This document shows, in pieces, positions 44,462-53,216 of a DNA stretch of 64,000 bases (position 1 is the first letter of the stretch; each line of letters begins with the position of its first letter). The notes under the pieces are model-generated. The model made no database searches, was not told the DNA's origin, and saw only the letters and a list, made by a program, of their open reading frames with translations. Both the position numbers and the translations under genes were made by a program. The DNA is from Pontibacter lucknowensis (GTDB lineage Bacteria; Bacteroidota; Bacteroidia; Cytophagales; Hymenobacteraceae), in NCBI RefSeq assembly GCF_900156415.1, contig NZ_FTNM01000002.1, positions 496,001 to 560,000 of the forward strand, given 5' to 3'.

Positions 44462-45184
44462 GTGATACCGATCAAGATCCATACGCAACCTGATGATTCC
44501 ACTTGCGGACCTACCAGTTTGCATGCGGTTTATCGCTATTTCAAAGATCCCATCTCACTGAGCGAGGTGATCAAGGAAGTGCCCTACCTGGACGAAGGCG
44601 GAACGCTGGAGGTGCTGTTGGCTTGTCATGCCCTGGAGCGCGGCTATCGGGCCCGCATCTATACCTACAACCTTCATATCTTCGACCCCACCTGGTTTCA
44701 GCTCAGCAATGATGAGATCATTGCCAGACTGGAGGAGCAGCTGGAGTTTAAGAAAGGCACCAAGTTCAGAAGGGCCACCCTGGCCTACATTGATTTCCTG
44801 CAGCGGGGTGGTGAGTTGCGCTGTACCGACCTGACCAAGGGTCTTTTGAAAGAGTATTTTGAGCGGGACATTCCGCTGCTGACAGGGCTCAGCGCGACCT
44901 ACCTCTACCAGAGTGCCCGCGAGTTCAGCGACGAAAGCGGAAACTCCATTTACGATGATGTGCGAGGTTACCCGATGGGACACTTTGTGGTGCTTTGCGG
45001 GTTTGCAGAGGATCAGAAACACATTGTGGTGGCGGATCCTTACCAGGAGAATCCATTCTTTCAAAACAATTATTACGAGGTGAAGGCATCGCACCTGCTC
45101 AACTCCATTATGCTGGGCATGGCTACCTACGATGCCAACCTGCTGGCCATACAGCCCGCAAAATCTGAACCTATCGACGAATAA
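44462..45184 (+). CDS. C39-like (papain-fold) peptidase of amidoligase cluster
   Basis: This 240-aa protein starts with GTG at 44462. The catalytic-type Cys15 sits in HTQPDDSTCGPTSLHAVYR, His in YPMGHFVVLCGF and Asp in IVVADPYQ, the cysteine-peptidase triad of C39-like proteins; no ABC transporter is attached. First of four tightly spaced genes with an ATP-grasp ligase, a GCS2-type ligase and N-formylglutamate amidohydrolase. Role inferred: hydrolysis, transfer or trimming of a small peptide. Confidence 0.8.
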   Translation: MIPIKIHTQPDDSTCGPTSLHAVYRYFKDPISLSEVIKEVPYLDEGGTLEVLLACHALERGYRARIYTYNLHIFDPTWFQLSNDEIIARLEEQLEFKKGTKFRRATLAYIDFLQRGGELRCTDLTKGLLKEYFERDIPLLTGLSATYLYQSAREFSDESGNSIYDDVRGYPMGHFVVLCGFAEDQKHIVVADPYQENPFFQNNYYEVKASHLLNSIMLGMATYDANLLAIQPAKSEPIDE

Positions 45185-45187
45185 ATC

Positions 45188-46666
45188 ATGCGAAAAATAG
45201 TAGTTGTGGACTATCCCAAAGACTGGGATGTGGCGATTGAAGACGTGGAAGTAGTGGATGTGCAAACCTACCTGACCGATACTGCCTATACTGATATAAA
45301 AAATGCCCGTATTTTTAACCTGTGCCGCTCTTACAGATACCAGAGCGCCGGTTACTACGTATCGCTTCTGGCTGAAGCCAGGGGGCATAAACCCATCCCT
45401 AGCGTGGCCACTATGCAGGATCTCAAGAGCCCGACCATTGTGCGGGCGATTACCGTGGAGCTGAATGAACTGATCCAGAAGACGCTGGGAAGTCTGCGGT
45501 CCAAGTCCTTTACCCTGAGCATTTACTTCGGGCAGAACGTGGCCAAGAAATACGAAAAGCTCTGTAAGCATTTGCATGACCTGTTTCAGGCTCCCCTGCT
45601 GCGTGCGCAGTTTGTTTACAAAGATGAATGGGTGCTGCAGAGTATTTCGGCTATACCTATCAATGATGTACCGGAGCACCATTGGCGTTATCTGTTACGC
45701 TATGCCAAATCCTATTTCGCACGTCATCGCTTTTCGGGTGCCAAGATCGGGCGCAACAAAATCTATGACCTGGCCATTCTGGTGGACCCGGACGAAAAAG
45801 AGCCTCCCTCAAACAAAAAGGCATTGCAGCACTTTGTAGAGGCCGGTGAGGGAATGGGCTTCTATGTGGAGATGATCACCAAAGACGACTACCGTCGCCT
45901 GCCGGAGTTTGATGCCCTCTTCATCCGCGAAACAACTTCTGTCAATCACCACACTTACAAGTTTGCCCGTAAAGCCTATGCTGACGGTTTGGTGGTGATC
46001 GACGACCCGATTTCGATCCTGCGCTGTACCAACAAGGTATACTTGGCTGAGCTGCTGACCAAAGCCAAAGTGCCGATACCGAAGACGATGATCATCCACA
46101 AAGACAACCGCGAACTTGTAGAGCAGGAACTCGGTATACCCTGTGTGCTGAAGAAGCCGGACAGCTCTTTTTCGCAGGGTGTCGTAAAGGCCAAAGACAG
46201 TGCAGGTCTGCAGCGTGAGCTGGATGAAATGCTCGTTGATTCAGAGCTGATCATCGGGCAGGAGTTCACACCGACCGACTTTGACTGGCGCATCGGGATC
46301 ATGGACAAGCAGCCGCTTTATGCCTGCAAGTACTACATGGCCAAGGGGCACTGGCAGATCTACAACTGGAACGGCAAGAAGAAAAACGACACAGAGGGTG
46401 ATCACGAGACAGTGCCATTTGAAGAAGTGCCTTTTGTGGTGCTGCACACGGCCATTAAGGCAGCAAACCTGATTGGCAATGGGCTGTATGGGGTGGATAT
46501 AAAGGAAATAGACGGCAAGGCCTATGTGATTGAAGTGAATGACAACCCAAGCATTGATGCCGGCTGTGAGGATCAGATATTGAAAAAAGAACTTTATACC
46601 GCTATCCTTAAATCCATAAAGAAACGCATAGATGACAACAAGAACGTTAGAACAGATGAGTACTAA
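45188..46666 (+). CDS. RimK-like ATP-grasp ligase with RLAN domain
   Basis: This 492-aa ligase has an N-terminal RimK-like ATP-grasp N-terminal (RLAN) domain (residues about 1-160) with RSYRYQSAGYYVSLLAEARGHKP-type sequence, then an ATP-grasp domain (about 270-480) with VLKKPDSSFSQGV, GQEFTPTDFDWRIGI and metal-binding YVIEVNDNPSIDAG. ATP-grasp ligases form amide bonds via acyl phosphate. It follows the C39-like gene by 3 nt and overlaps the GCS2 gene. Substrate unknown. Confidence 0.88.
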   Translation: MRKIVVVDYPKDWDVAIEDVEVVDVQTYLTDTAYTDIKNARIFNLCRSYRYQSAGYYVSLLAEARGHKPIPSVATMQDLKSPTIVRAITVELNELIQKTLGSLRSKSFTLSIYFGQNVAKKYEKLCKHLHDLFQAPLLRAQFVYKDEWVLQSISAIPINDVPEHHWRYLLRYAKSYFARHRFSGAKIGRNKIYDLAILVDPDEKEPPSNKKALQHFVEAGEGMGFYVEMITKDDYRRLPEFDALFIRETTSVNHHTYKFARKAYADGLVVIDDPISILRCTNKVYLAELLTKAKVPIPKTMIIHKDNRELVEQELGIPCVLKKPDSSFSQGVVKAKDSAGLQRELDEMLVDSELIIGQEFTPTDFDWRIGIMDKQPLYACKYYMAKGHWQIYNWNGKKKNDTEGDHETVPFEEVPFVVLHTAIKAANLIGNGLYGVDIKEIDGKAYVIEVNDNPSIDAGCEDQILKKELYTAILKSIKKRIDDNKNVRTDEY

Positions 46667-47912
46667 AACCGCGACGCTGCACCTGTTTGAAGGCTATGGC
46701 GTGGAGATGGAATACATGATCGTGGACCGGGACACGCTGCAGGTACGGCCTATCACAGATCAATTGATCTATGATGAGGTAGGTGCCTACGTGTCGGATG
46801 TGGAGTTCGGCAAAATGGCCTGGTCCAATGAACTGGTTTTGCATGTTGTGGAGCTGAAGACGCAGACCCCTACCCATACTTTGATCGGTCTGGAAAACGA
46901 CTTTCAGGAGCATGTGAAGAAAATAAATCAGATGCTGGAGAAGCATAATGCCATGCTGTTGCCGACGGGAGCGCACCCCCTGATGAATCCCTTCGAAGAA
47001 ACTAAACTGTGGCCCCACGAGCATAATGCTGTTTACGAAGCCTACAACCGCATTTTTGACTGTCGCGGGCATGGCTGGGCCAACTTGCAGAGCACCCACC
47101 TGAACCTGCCTTTTGGCAACGACGAGGAGTTTGGAAAGCTGCATGCGGCCATCCGGATGGTGCTGCCGCTTATACCTGCCTTGGCTGCCTCTTCACCTGT
47201 GCTGGATGGAAAGCTCTCTGGTCTGCTGGACACCCGCCTGGATGTATACCGCCACAACCAGGATAAGATTCCGGCCATTGCCGGCAAGGTGGTGCCCGAG
47301 CCTGTTTTCACGCAAAAGGATTACCGGGAGCAGATCCTTAACCGGATGTATGCAGCTGTAGCACCTCACGATCCGGAGGGTGTGCTGCAGGAAGAGTTCC
47401 TGAACTCACGCGGAGCCATCGCCCGCTTCGATCGCAATGCTATCGAGATTCGCATCATTGACATACAGGAGAGTCCGGTGGCTGACCTGGCCGTGCTGCA
47501 AGCTGTGGTGGCGACCATACAGGCGCTGGTAGGGGAGCGCTGGGTAGGTATAGACAAATTGAAGCAATGGGATGAAAACCGACTGTCTGACCTCTTCCTG
47601 CAGGTGGTGCGCAGCGGACAGGAAACCGTGATCAATGACCGAGATTTCATCGACTGCTTTGGCTTCGATTGTGAAGATAATTGTACCGTGGGTGAATTGT
47701 GGAAGCATATTGTGGCCGAAACCCTCAATCTGGAAGAGCAACCCCATGTGGCCCATGCACTGAATGTGATCCTGTCGCGTGGCTGCCTTTCTAAGCGTAT
47801 TGTCGAAGCCTTGGGTGAAAATCCGGGCGAGGAGGACATTCATCGCGTATACCTGAGCCTTGCCCGCTGCCTGGGGCAGGGCGGTGTATTTATACCTGAT
47901 AAGCCATGCTGA
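46656..47912 (+). CDS. GCS2-family carboxylate-amine ligase
   Basis: This 418-aa protein belongs to the glutamate-cysteine ligase type 2 (YbdK-like) family: GYGVEMEYMIVDRDTL, NELVLHVVELKTQTP, TGAHPLMNPFEE and HLNLPFGNDEEFGKL (metal and substrate sites). It ligates the gamma-carboxyl of a glutamyl-type acid to an amine. The ATG at 46656 gives an 11-nt overlap with the ligase; an earlier ATG (46632) is possible. Not necessarily a glutathione enzyme since neighbours differ from gsh genes. Confidence 0.88.
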   Translation: MSTKTATLHLFEGYGVEMEYMIVDRDTLQVRPITDQLIYDEVGAYVSDVEFGKMAWSNELVLHVVELKTQTPTHTLIGLENDFQEHVKKINQMLEKHNAMLLPTGAHPLMNPFEETKLWPHEHNAVYEAYNRIFDCRGHGWANLQSTHLNLPFGNDEEFGKLHAAIRMVLPLIPALAASSPVLDGKLSGLLDTRLDVYRHNQDKIPAIAGKVVPEPVFTQKDYREQILNRMYAAVAPHDPEGVLQEEFLNSRGAIARFDRNAIEIRIIDIQESPVADLAVLQAVVATIQALVGERWVGIDKLKQWDENRLSDLFLQVVRSGQETVINDRDFIDCFGFDCEDNCTVGELWKHIVAETLNLEEQPHVAHALNVILSRGCLSKRIVEALGENPGEEDIHRVYLSLARCLGQGGVFIPDKPC

Positions 47913-48631
47913 GACTATTACTCACCTGCGAACACGGAGGAAACCTGATCCCATCTGCCTATGCGCCACTCTTTCATGGTCAGGAGGACGTACTCAAAAC
48001 GCACCAGGGCTACGACATCGGAGCATTGGAGCTATATCAGACCATGAAACCAATTGCTGATGTGGGATTCTACGCTGAAACAAGCAGGCTGCTGGTAGAA
48101 CTGAATCGTTCGCTGCACCATGCCAGGCTATTCTCTGAATTCACACAAGTGCTGCCGCCCGCTGAAAAGGAGCGTCTGCTTGAAAAACACTACAAGCCTT
48201 ATCGGGAACAGGTGGAGCAAATGGTTTCTGATTTTGTGTCAGCGGGACGTCGCATGCTGCATGTGGCGGTCCATACCTTCACGCCGGTGCTGGATGGGGA
48301 TGAGCGGCAGGCTGACATCGGCTTACTCTATGATCCGAAGCGAAAGCACGAGCAGGCCTACAGCAAGGAGTGGAAGGCCGCTCTGAACAAAGCCGACAAA
48401 GAACTGCTGGTCCGTTTCAACTACCCATACCTGGGCATATCCGATGGTTTCCCGACATACCTGCGTCGCAAGTTCACGGCTGATGAATATGTGGGCATTG
48501 AACTCGAAGTTAACCAGAAATTCCCGCAGCAAGGAGGTGCCCGCTGGCAGGAAATACAAGCTTTACTGGCCACCACACTGCAGGAAGTAGTGCTCCGAAA
48601 CAGGACCCTGCTATCTGAGAATGCTATTTAG
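47906..48631 (+). CDS. N-formylglutamate amidohydrolase family protein
   Basis: This 241-aa hydrolase has TCEHGGN (metal ligands near residues 8-13), HQGYDIGALELY, LVELNRSLHHARLF and VAVHTFTPVLDGDERQADIG. The family hydrolyses N-formylglutamate in histidine degradation, but no hut genes are here. As the last gene of the C39/ATP-grasp/GCS2 operon (7-nt overlap) it probably deacylates or hydrolyses an N-acyl glutamyl intermediate. Confidence 0.88.
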   Translation: MLRLLLTCEHGGNLIPSAYAPLFHGQEDVLKTHQGYDIGALELYQTMKPIADVGFYAETSRLLVELNRSLHHARLFSEFTQVLPPAEKERLLEKHYKPYREQVEQMVSDFVSAGRRMLHVAVHTFTPVLDGDERQADIGLLYDPKRKHEQAYSKEWKAALNKADKELLVRFNYPYLGISDGFPTYLRRKFTADEYVGIELEVNQKFPQQGGARWQEIQALLATTLQEVVLRNRTLLSENAI

Positions 48632-48649
48632 AGAACAAAATAACCTGTA

Positions 48650-48691
48650 ATACAGTACTGTATGTTATATATGAAGAGTTTTGCATATAAC
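48650..48691. promoter_or_regulatory. Palindrome and hairpin upstream of YqaE-lipoprotein gene
   Basis: A 14-bp perfect palindrome ATACAGTACTGTAT (48650-48663) is directly followed by an inverted pair GTTATAT/ATATAAC (48664-48670 with 48685-48691). It may be an operator or a terminator remnant of the amidohydrolase gene; no T run is present on the + strand. Symmetry is the only evidence. Confidence 0.35.
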
Positions 48692-48773
48692 CATAGCACT
48701 ATCTCTTTCTGTAATATACACCCTTTGTCAGGGATCAATCTTTTTATTTTTAATACTTTAAAAACCTAAAACT

Positions 48774-49382
48774 ATGAAGATCAAAAGTTTACTTAATCTG
48801 GTATTTGTTCTGGTAGCGGCGCAACTGATGTTTGCCTGTAGCTCAGCCAAGTACTACGAGTTTGCCGGCCACAAGCAGGCTCCTTATCATGACATGAAAA
48901 AGCCTGCGCCACAGCAGGAGGTAGCCCCTGAAATATCGCTGAGCGAAGTAGCCATGGCTGCAGCCGAAGAAAAGGCCACTGAGAAAGCTGTGGAGGAACC
49001 TGTACTGGAGGCTAGTGCTGCTGCTATACCTGCCGCTCCTGTTGCACCAGCTCCTAAAGTGGCTCCGATTGCCCCTGCTCCTGCAGAAGAACTGACGGTG
49101 ACAGAGGCTGAAGCGCTGGCGATGGCGAAAGAGCGTTTGGCCAACATGACCAAGGCAGAGAAGAAAGAGTTTAAGAAAGAGGTGCGCGAAGCCCTGAAGC
49201 AGGATCGCCGTGGTGGCGGTGTGAGCATCATCAAGATCATTCTGGCAGTACTGCTTCCGCCGTTGGCCGTATTCCTGCACGTAGGTCTTGGCACACAGTT
49301 CTGGATCAGCCTTATCCTGACGTTACTCTTCTGGATTCCGGGTGTGATCTACGCACTGCTCGTCGTGACAGATACCATCTAA
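48774..49382 (+). CDS. Lipoprotein with C-terminal YqaE/Pmp3 membrane domain
   Basis: This 202-aa protein has lipobox LMFACS (Cys22), a Pro/Ala/Glu-rich linker (about 55-120) and, near the C-terminus (about 140-195), the YqaE/Pmp3 signature IIKIILAVLLPPLAVFLHVG followed by LTLLFWIPGVIYALLVV. Pmp3-type proteins are small two-helix membrane stress proteins. Fusion to a lipoprotein linker is a Bacteroidota arrangement that would place the two helices far from the lipid anchor. Confidence 0.85.
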   Translation: MKIKSLLNLVFVLVAAQLMFACSSAKYYEFAGHKQAPYHDMKKPAPQQEVAPEISLSEVAMAAAEEKATEKAVEEPVLEASAAAIPAAPVAPAPKVAPIAPAPAEELTVTEAEALAMAKERLANMTKAEKKEFKKEVREALKQDRRGGGVSIIKIILAVLLPPLAVFLHVGLGTQFWISLILTLLFWIPGVIYALLVVTDTI

Positions 49383-49405
49383 ACGCAACGAATTCCACAT
49401 CGATT

Positions 49406-49439
49406 AAAAGCACTGCCTCCCGGGGCAGTGCTTTTTGTT
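49406..49439 (+). terminator. Terminator after YqaE-lipoprotein gene
   Basis: A 12-bp stem (49406-49417 with 49424-49435) closes a short loop and runs into a T tract. It directly follows the stop at 49382. Confidence 0.8.
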
Positions 49440-49509
49440 TAATACCTGCTTAACTCCCTGTGCAGGTTTGCGTTTTATACCTGTAGCTGACCTTTATACC
49501 TTTACAGGC

Positions 49510-50445
49510 ATGGAATACAAGGACTATTATAAAATACTGGGCGTAGAGAAATCTGCCTCACAGGCTGAGATCAAAAAGGCCTACCGTGCTTTAGCCAAAA
49601 AGTATCACCCGGACAAAACCAAAGGGGACAAAGCGGCCGAAGAGAAATTTAAAGATATAAGTGAGGCCTACGAAGTGCTGGGGGATGAGCAGAAGCGCAA
49701 ACAGTATGACGAGCTGGGCGCTAACTGGCGACACTTCCAGCAGCAGGGCGGTCAGTACCAGGGGCGTCCCGGCAGTGGCTATGGCGGCACTTATTACGAA
49801 GTTGACATGGGTGACATGTTTGGGGGCGGCAGCGGATTCTCAGACTTCTTTGAGCAGTTCTTTGGCGGAGGGTTCTCGCAGCAGGGGAGCGGTTTCCGAT
49901 CTGGCAGACGTACACCCAAAGGGCAGGATTACGAAGCTGAAATGCTTATCACCATGCAGGAAGCCTATAATGGCACCTCCCGTTTGCTGACTGTCAACGG
50001 CCAGCAATTGCGGATTACGACCAAACCCGGGGTTTCTGACGGGCAGGTGCTACGTATCAAAGGGAAAGGCGGGCCGGCTGGGGCTGGGGGCGTAGCCGGC
50101 GATTTATATATACGCGTTCAAGTACAGCCTTTGCCAGGCTTTGAGCGCCAGGGCGATGATCTGCACACCAGACTCAACCTCGATATGTATACCGCCATAC
50201 TGGGGGGAGAGGTACAGGTCAATACGTTGACCGGTAAAATCAAACTCAAAATACCAGCCGGCACTCAAAACGGGAAAACGCTTCGTCTGCGGGGAAAAGG
50301 CATGCCCGTCTATGGGAAAGCAGACCAGCACGGCGATTTGTACGTAAAAATAGAAGTACAGCTACCTGTGCATCTCACAGAAGAGGAGCGGAGCCTGATG
50401 GAGCGGCTTAGAGAACTGCATCAACGCAAGACCGCCAGCGTATAA
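49510..50445 (+). CDS. DnaJ/CbpA-type co-chaperone
   Basis: This 311-aa J-protein starts at ATG 49510 with [16 protein letters not shown]. The J domain (1-68) contains HPD (33-35). A Gly/Phe-rich linker ([17 protein letters not shown]) and a C-terminal substrate-binding region (about 140-300) follow. The zinc-finger of DnaJ is missing, as in CbpA. It partners with DnaK. A short possible modulator gene follows. Confidence 0.9.
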   Translation: MEYKDYYKILGVEKSASQAEIKKAYRALAKKYHPDKTKGDKAAEEKFKDISEAYEVLGDEQKRKQYDELGANWRHFQQQGGQYQGRPGSGYGGTYYEVDMGDMFGGGSGFSDFFEQFFGGGFSQQGSGFRSGRRTPKGQDYEAEMLITMQEAYNGTSRLLTVNGQQLRITTKPGVSDGQVLRIKGKGGPAGAGGVAGDLYIRVQVQPLPGFERQGDDLHTRLNLDMYTAILGGEVQVNTLTGKIKLKIPAGTQNGKTLRLRGKGMPVYGKADQHGDLYVKIEVQLPVHLTEEERSLMERLRELHQRKTASV

Positions 50446-50477
50446 CAGTAAGAGTACACCATTAAGCCCACCTTGCC

Positions 50478-50834
50478 ATGTTAATGACCATCGACCATAT
50501 CAGTATCCATAACCCCATCGAAGATTTTGTTGATAGCCTGGCAGATCGTAACCTAACCTGCTATGCCAGCGACTTACTGGAACAGCAGGGCTGTCAGAGT
50601 CTGCAGGAACTGAGCGATGCCGTGAAGCGGGCTACGGAAGTATGCAATTGCATGCATGTACCGCTTCAGGAAAATTTTAAAGTGGTGTACCGCTCACGAA
50701 ACGGTGAAGTGGTGCAGGACTGGCGGCTCTCGCGCATGGCCTATCTGCTCACCGCCCTCAATGCCGATTCCAGAAACGCTTTTGTCGCTCAACTGCAGCT
50801 CGAAATGGTGAAGCAGATGCTACATCATACCTAA
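50478..50834 (+). CDS. Hypothetical protein downstream of dnaJ-like gene
   Basis: This 118-aa protein has a C-terminal segment DWRLSRMAYLLTALNADSRN that recalls the LSRYACYL..NGD pattern of DinD/BRO-type proteins. The similarity is short and partial. Alternatively a CbpM-like chaperone modulator given its position 32 nt after the J-protein gene. Function is not assigned. It overlaps the convergent truC by 4 nt. Confidence 0.55.
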   Translation: MLMTIDHISIHNPIEDFVDSLADRNLTCYASDLLEQQGCQSLQELSDAVKRATEVCNCMHVPLQENFKVVYRSRNGEVVQDWRLSRMAYLLTALNADSRNAFVAQLQLEMVKQMLHHT

Positions 50835-51568
50835 TTCAAAGAAGGGTCGGTCACTAAACTATCTTTCTGTAAAACATCCTTCCAGCCAAACTGCAGGCAC
50901 AAGCGCTGAAAGTGTTGGGGCAGGGGAGCCTTGAGCTCAATCATATCACCATGCACAGGATGCACAAATGCGAGGGTGGCGGAGTGCAGTAGCATGTGAG
51001 GTGACCCGAGTTGCTCACGGAACATCTGGTTATGACGCCAGTCGCCGTGCCGCTTGTCGCCCACGATGTAATGTCTGATGTGCGCAAAGTGCTTTCGGAT
51101 CTGGTGCATACGCCCGGTTTCCGGTTCCACTTTCACCAGCGAGTAACGGGAGGTGCTGTAGCGACCGACAGGTATAGGAAGCTCGACTGTAGCCAGGCGC
51201 TCGTAGTGCGTTACAGCATCTTGCGGCGCCTTATGCTTATGGTCTTTATCCGGTCGTATGGGGCTGTCAATTGTGTCTTCTTCAGGGGTATAGCCGCGCA
51301 CGATAGCATAATATACCTTGTTTACCTGTTTATCTTCAAATGCGCTTACAATAGGCGCAACTGATTTTGGATTTTTAGCAAACAGCAGTACCCCGGAGGT
51401 GCCTCGATCCAATCGGTGTGCGGCATATACCTGAAAACCCAGTTGGTCGCGCAGCATTTGCAGGGCAAACTCTTTCTTTTCCTCAGCAATGCGTGTACGG
51501 TGCACCAGCAGTCCATTTGGTTTGTTGACCGCTACGTAGCTTTCGTCTTCGTATAAAATCTCTAGCAC
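50831..51568 (-). CDS. truC: tRNA pseudouridine synthase TruC-like
   Basis: This 245-aa RluA/TruC-type enzyme carries catalytic Asp in AAHRLDRGTSGVLLFAK, plus NKPNGLLVHRT and TGRMHQIRKHFAHI. Predicted to make pseudouridine 65 in tRNA-Asp. Length agrees with TruC. Isolated on the minus strand. Confidence 0.88.
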   Translation of the reverse strand: MLEILYEDESYVAVNKPNGLLVHRTRIAEEKKEFALQMLRDQLGFQVYAAHRLDRGTSGVLLFAKNPKSVAPIVSAFEDKQVNKVYYAIVRGYTPEEDTIDSPIRPDKDHKHKAPQDAVTHYERLATVELPIPVGRYSTSRYSLVKVEPETGRMHQIRKHFAHIRHYIVGDKRHGDWRHNQMFREQLGSPHMLLHSATLAFVHPVHGDMIELKAPLPQHFQRLCLQFGWKDVLQKDSLVTDPSLN

Positions 51569-51662
51569 CTTAAATTATTTTTCAGGCAAAGATAGCCATA
51601 TATTAAGAATTGACCTGAAAGCTGCCTATACTTGCCGAAAATCGTCAAAAAGAAATTAGAGC

Positions 51663-51863
51663 ATGGCCATATCGTTTGACAACCTGCGGAGAGGGAAGAA
51701 ATATGTGTTGGAGAATTACGGGGAGCGCTTCGAGTTTCAGGTGCTGGATATGCCAGAGGAGGGAGCCTACCGTGTGAAGGATCTCCATACCCTGGAAGTA
51801 TTCATGCTGCACGACCTGATCAGGTACGGCCGTGGCAAAGACTTTGACATGCAAGAGCTCTAA
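51663..51863 (+). CDS. Small conserved-looking hypothetical protein
   Basis: This 66-aa protein of mixed polar and aromatic residues reads MAISFDNLRRGKKYVLENYG and ends FDMQEL, with no signal or TM segment. The compact fold-like pattern (KKYVLEN..EFQVLDMPEEGAYRVKDL) suggests a small beta-barrel-type domain, but no family is recognised. Confidence 0.6.
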   Translation: MAISFDNLRRGKKYVLENYGERFEFQVLDMPEEGAYRVKDLHTLEVFMLHDLIRYGRGKDFDMQEL

Positions 51864-51865
51864 GA

Positions 51866-52129
51866 TCAGTTACTGCGTGTCACCTTGCCCTTCAGATCCC
51901 AGTGACTTCGAAGCACTTTCCCGGTCTTGCTATCACGTACGATCTTGCGTACATAGCGCTCCCCTGAAATCGCACCATTCTCCAGCCGCTTGCCGATAAA
52001 CAAGGTAACCGCCTCTCCCTTTTCATTGGTGATGAGGGTCAGGTCCTTGCCATTGTAATGCTGGTCAAGTCTGCTGTCAGGCGTATAAAGCTTGTTAAGC
52101 TTTTCGATCAGTTTTGGTCCAAGCGCCAT
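51866..52129 (-). CDS. Small conserved-looking hypothetical protein
   Basis: This 87-aa basic protein starts MALGPKLIEKLNKLYTPD and holds strand-like segments DLTLITNEKGEAVTLFIGKR and RYVRKIVRDSKTGKVLRSHWD. No signal peptide. Convergent with the previous gene, 2 nt apart. Function unknown. Confidence 0.6.
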   Translation of the reverse strand: MALGPKLIEKLNKLYTPDSRLDQHYNGKDLTLITNEKGEAVTLFIGKRLENGAISGERYVRKIVRDSKTGKVLRSHWDLKGKVTRSN

Positions 52130-52160
52130 GAATCTGGAAGGTATAGTTTGGTTTCGTTGA

Positions 52161-52580
52161 TTAATTCACTGAAAGCAGGTTAAGTTGCGCGCACCAGACC
52201 TGGGCATCTTTCGAGTTATGAAATACTTCGTACTCTATGGTAGTAACAGTCAGGTCATTAATTTGATTGAGAATCTTATGTGTTAACAATTCCTGAAACA
52301 CATCCATCGGCGTCACGCGGGCAAATCTTTTAAGGGACGTATACTTCATCCGACTAGCTGCCAGTTGAGCTAAGGCACGCTGCATCGAAAGGTCTGGTTG
52401 AAACCCAATACTATTGTCTGTTACCCAGCTCACTGCCTGGTTTTTAATGGCCATTTCAAATCCTTTTTCATAGCAATGGATTAGTTTTGATTCGCATGGG
52501 GGAAGGTGCCACTTCAGATAGATTTGATTGGTATCCGGAAGGTAACTTATATGACAATAATTGTCTTTATAATGATTCAT
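52161..52580 (-). CDS. SpoIIAA-like/STAS-fold candidate protein
   Basis: This 139-aa soluble protein has a layout (SYLPDTNQIYLKWHLPPCES, MKYTSLKRFARVTPMDVFQEL, EYEVFHNSKDAQVWCAQ) that parallels its neighbour at 52759-53169, transcribed divergently. Both have a W near a conserved strand and end in a helix followed by a Trp (AQVW/ARQWL). This suggests a diverged pair of alpha/beta sensor-like proteins. Fold assignment is a guess. Confidence 0.5.
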   Translation of the reverse strand: MNHYKDNYCHISYLPDTNQIYLKWHLPPCESKLIHCYEKGFEMAIKNQAVSWVTDNSIGFQPDLSMQRALAQLAASRMKYTSLKRFARVTPMDVFQELLTHKILNQINDLTVTTIEYEVFHNSKDAQVWCAQLNLLSVN

Positions 52581-52758
52581 TTAAGTTTATTATCGAATGA
52601 GCAGTGTTAATACAATACTTTAAAAGGGGTTTAAAGTTCAAAAAACGTTATATTTAAGAGTGTATTATTAGGATAGTTCAATGATTAGCATGGCTAAAGT
52701 AACATTAGGTCTATTTAACAGGTAAAAAATACAAGAAGATATAAAAGCGCTAATCGTT

Positions 52759-53169
52759 ATGTTGTATGTGCATGAAAATCAGGAATCTTTGGTGCATCAG
52801 AGTGAATTTCTGGAGATCAGGGTCAACCCAAAGGAGAAAATTTTGCTGTCGAACTGGACAGGCTGGCTGAATACCGAGAAAGGCCACACTGGATGTTTAA
52901 AAATACTTGACTATGTAAATGAGTACAAAATTACCAAGATCTTGAATGACAACTCGAAAGTGACAGGACACTCAGGTGACACGAAATGGATGAACGAGGT
53001 TTGGATACCGAAATTGCGTGAGGCAGGCGTAAAATACTTTGCCTGGATCTATTCTTACGAATTCTTTACACAGCTCGAGATTGATAATACAGTGGACAGA
53101 AGCACTGGAATTTCCATGCGAACTTTTTTCCTTCCGGAGGATGCCCGTCAATGGCTGCAGGTTTTCTAA
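52759..53169 (+). CDS. SpoIIAA-like/STAS-fold candidate protein
   Basis: This 136-aa protein (VNPKEKILLSNWTGWLNTEK, KITKILNDNSKVTGHSGDT, VKYFAWIYSYEFFTQLEID, FFLPEDARQWLQ) matches the general scheme of proteins with a strand-helix repeat found singly in Bacteroidota genomes. Divergent from its apparent relative at 52161-52580. Function unknown. Confidence 0.5.
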   Translation: MLYVHENQESLVHQSEFLEIRVNPKEKILLSNWTGWLNTEKGHTGCLKILDYVNEYKITKILNDNSKVTGHSGDTKWMNEVWIPKLREAGVKYFAWIYSYEFFTQLEIDNTVDRSTGISMRTFFLPEDARQWLQVF

Positions 53170-53216
53170 CCAGGCGATGCATCTCTCGTATACCATGAAA
53201 CAAACTTACCTTTTTT

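Noticed and set aside
44555-45682. Long 375-codon minus-strand ORF over the C39-like and ATP-grasp genes
   Set aside because: It is a shadow of two well-supported coding genes with clear motifs on the plus strand.
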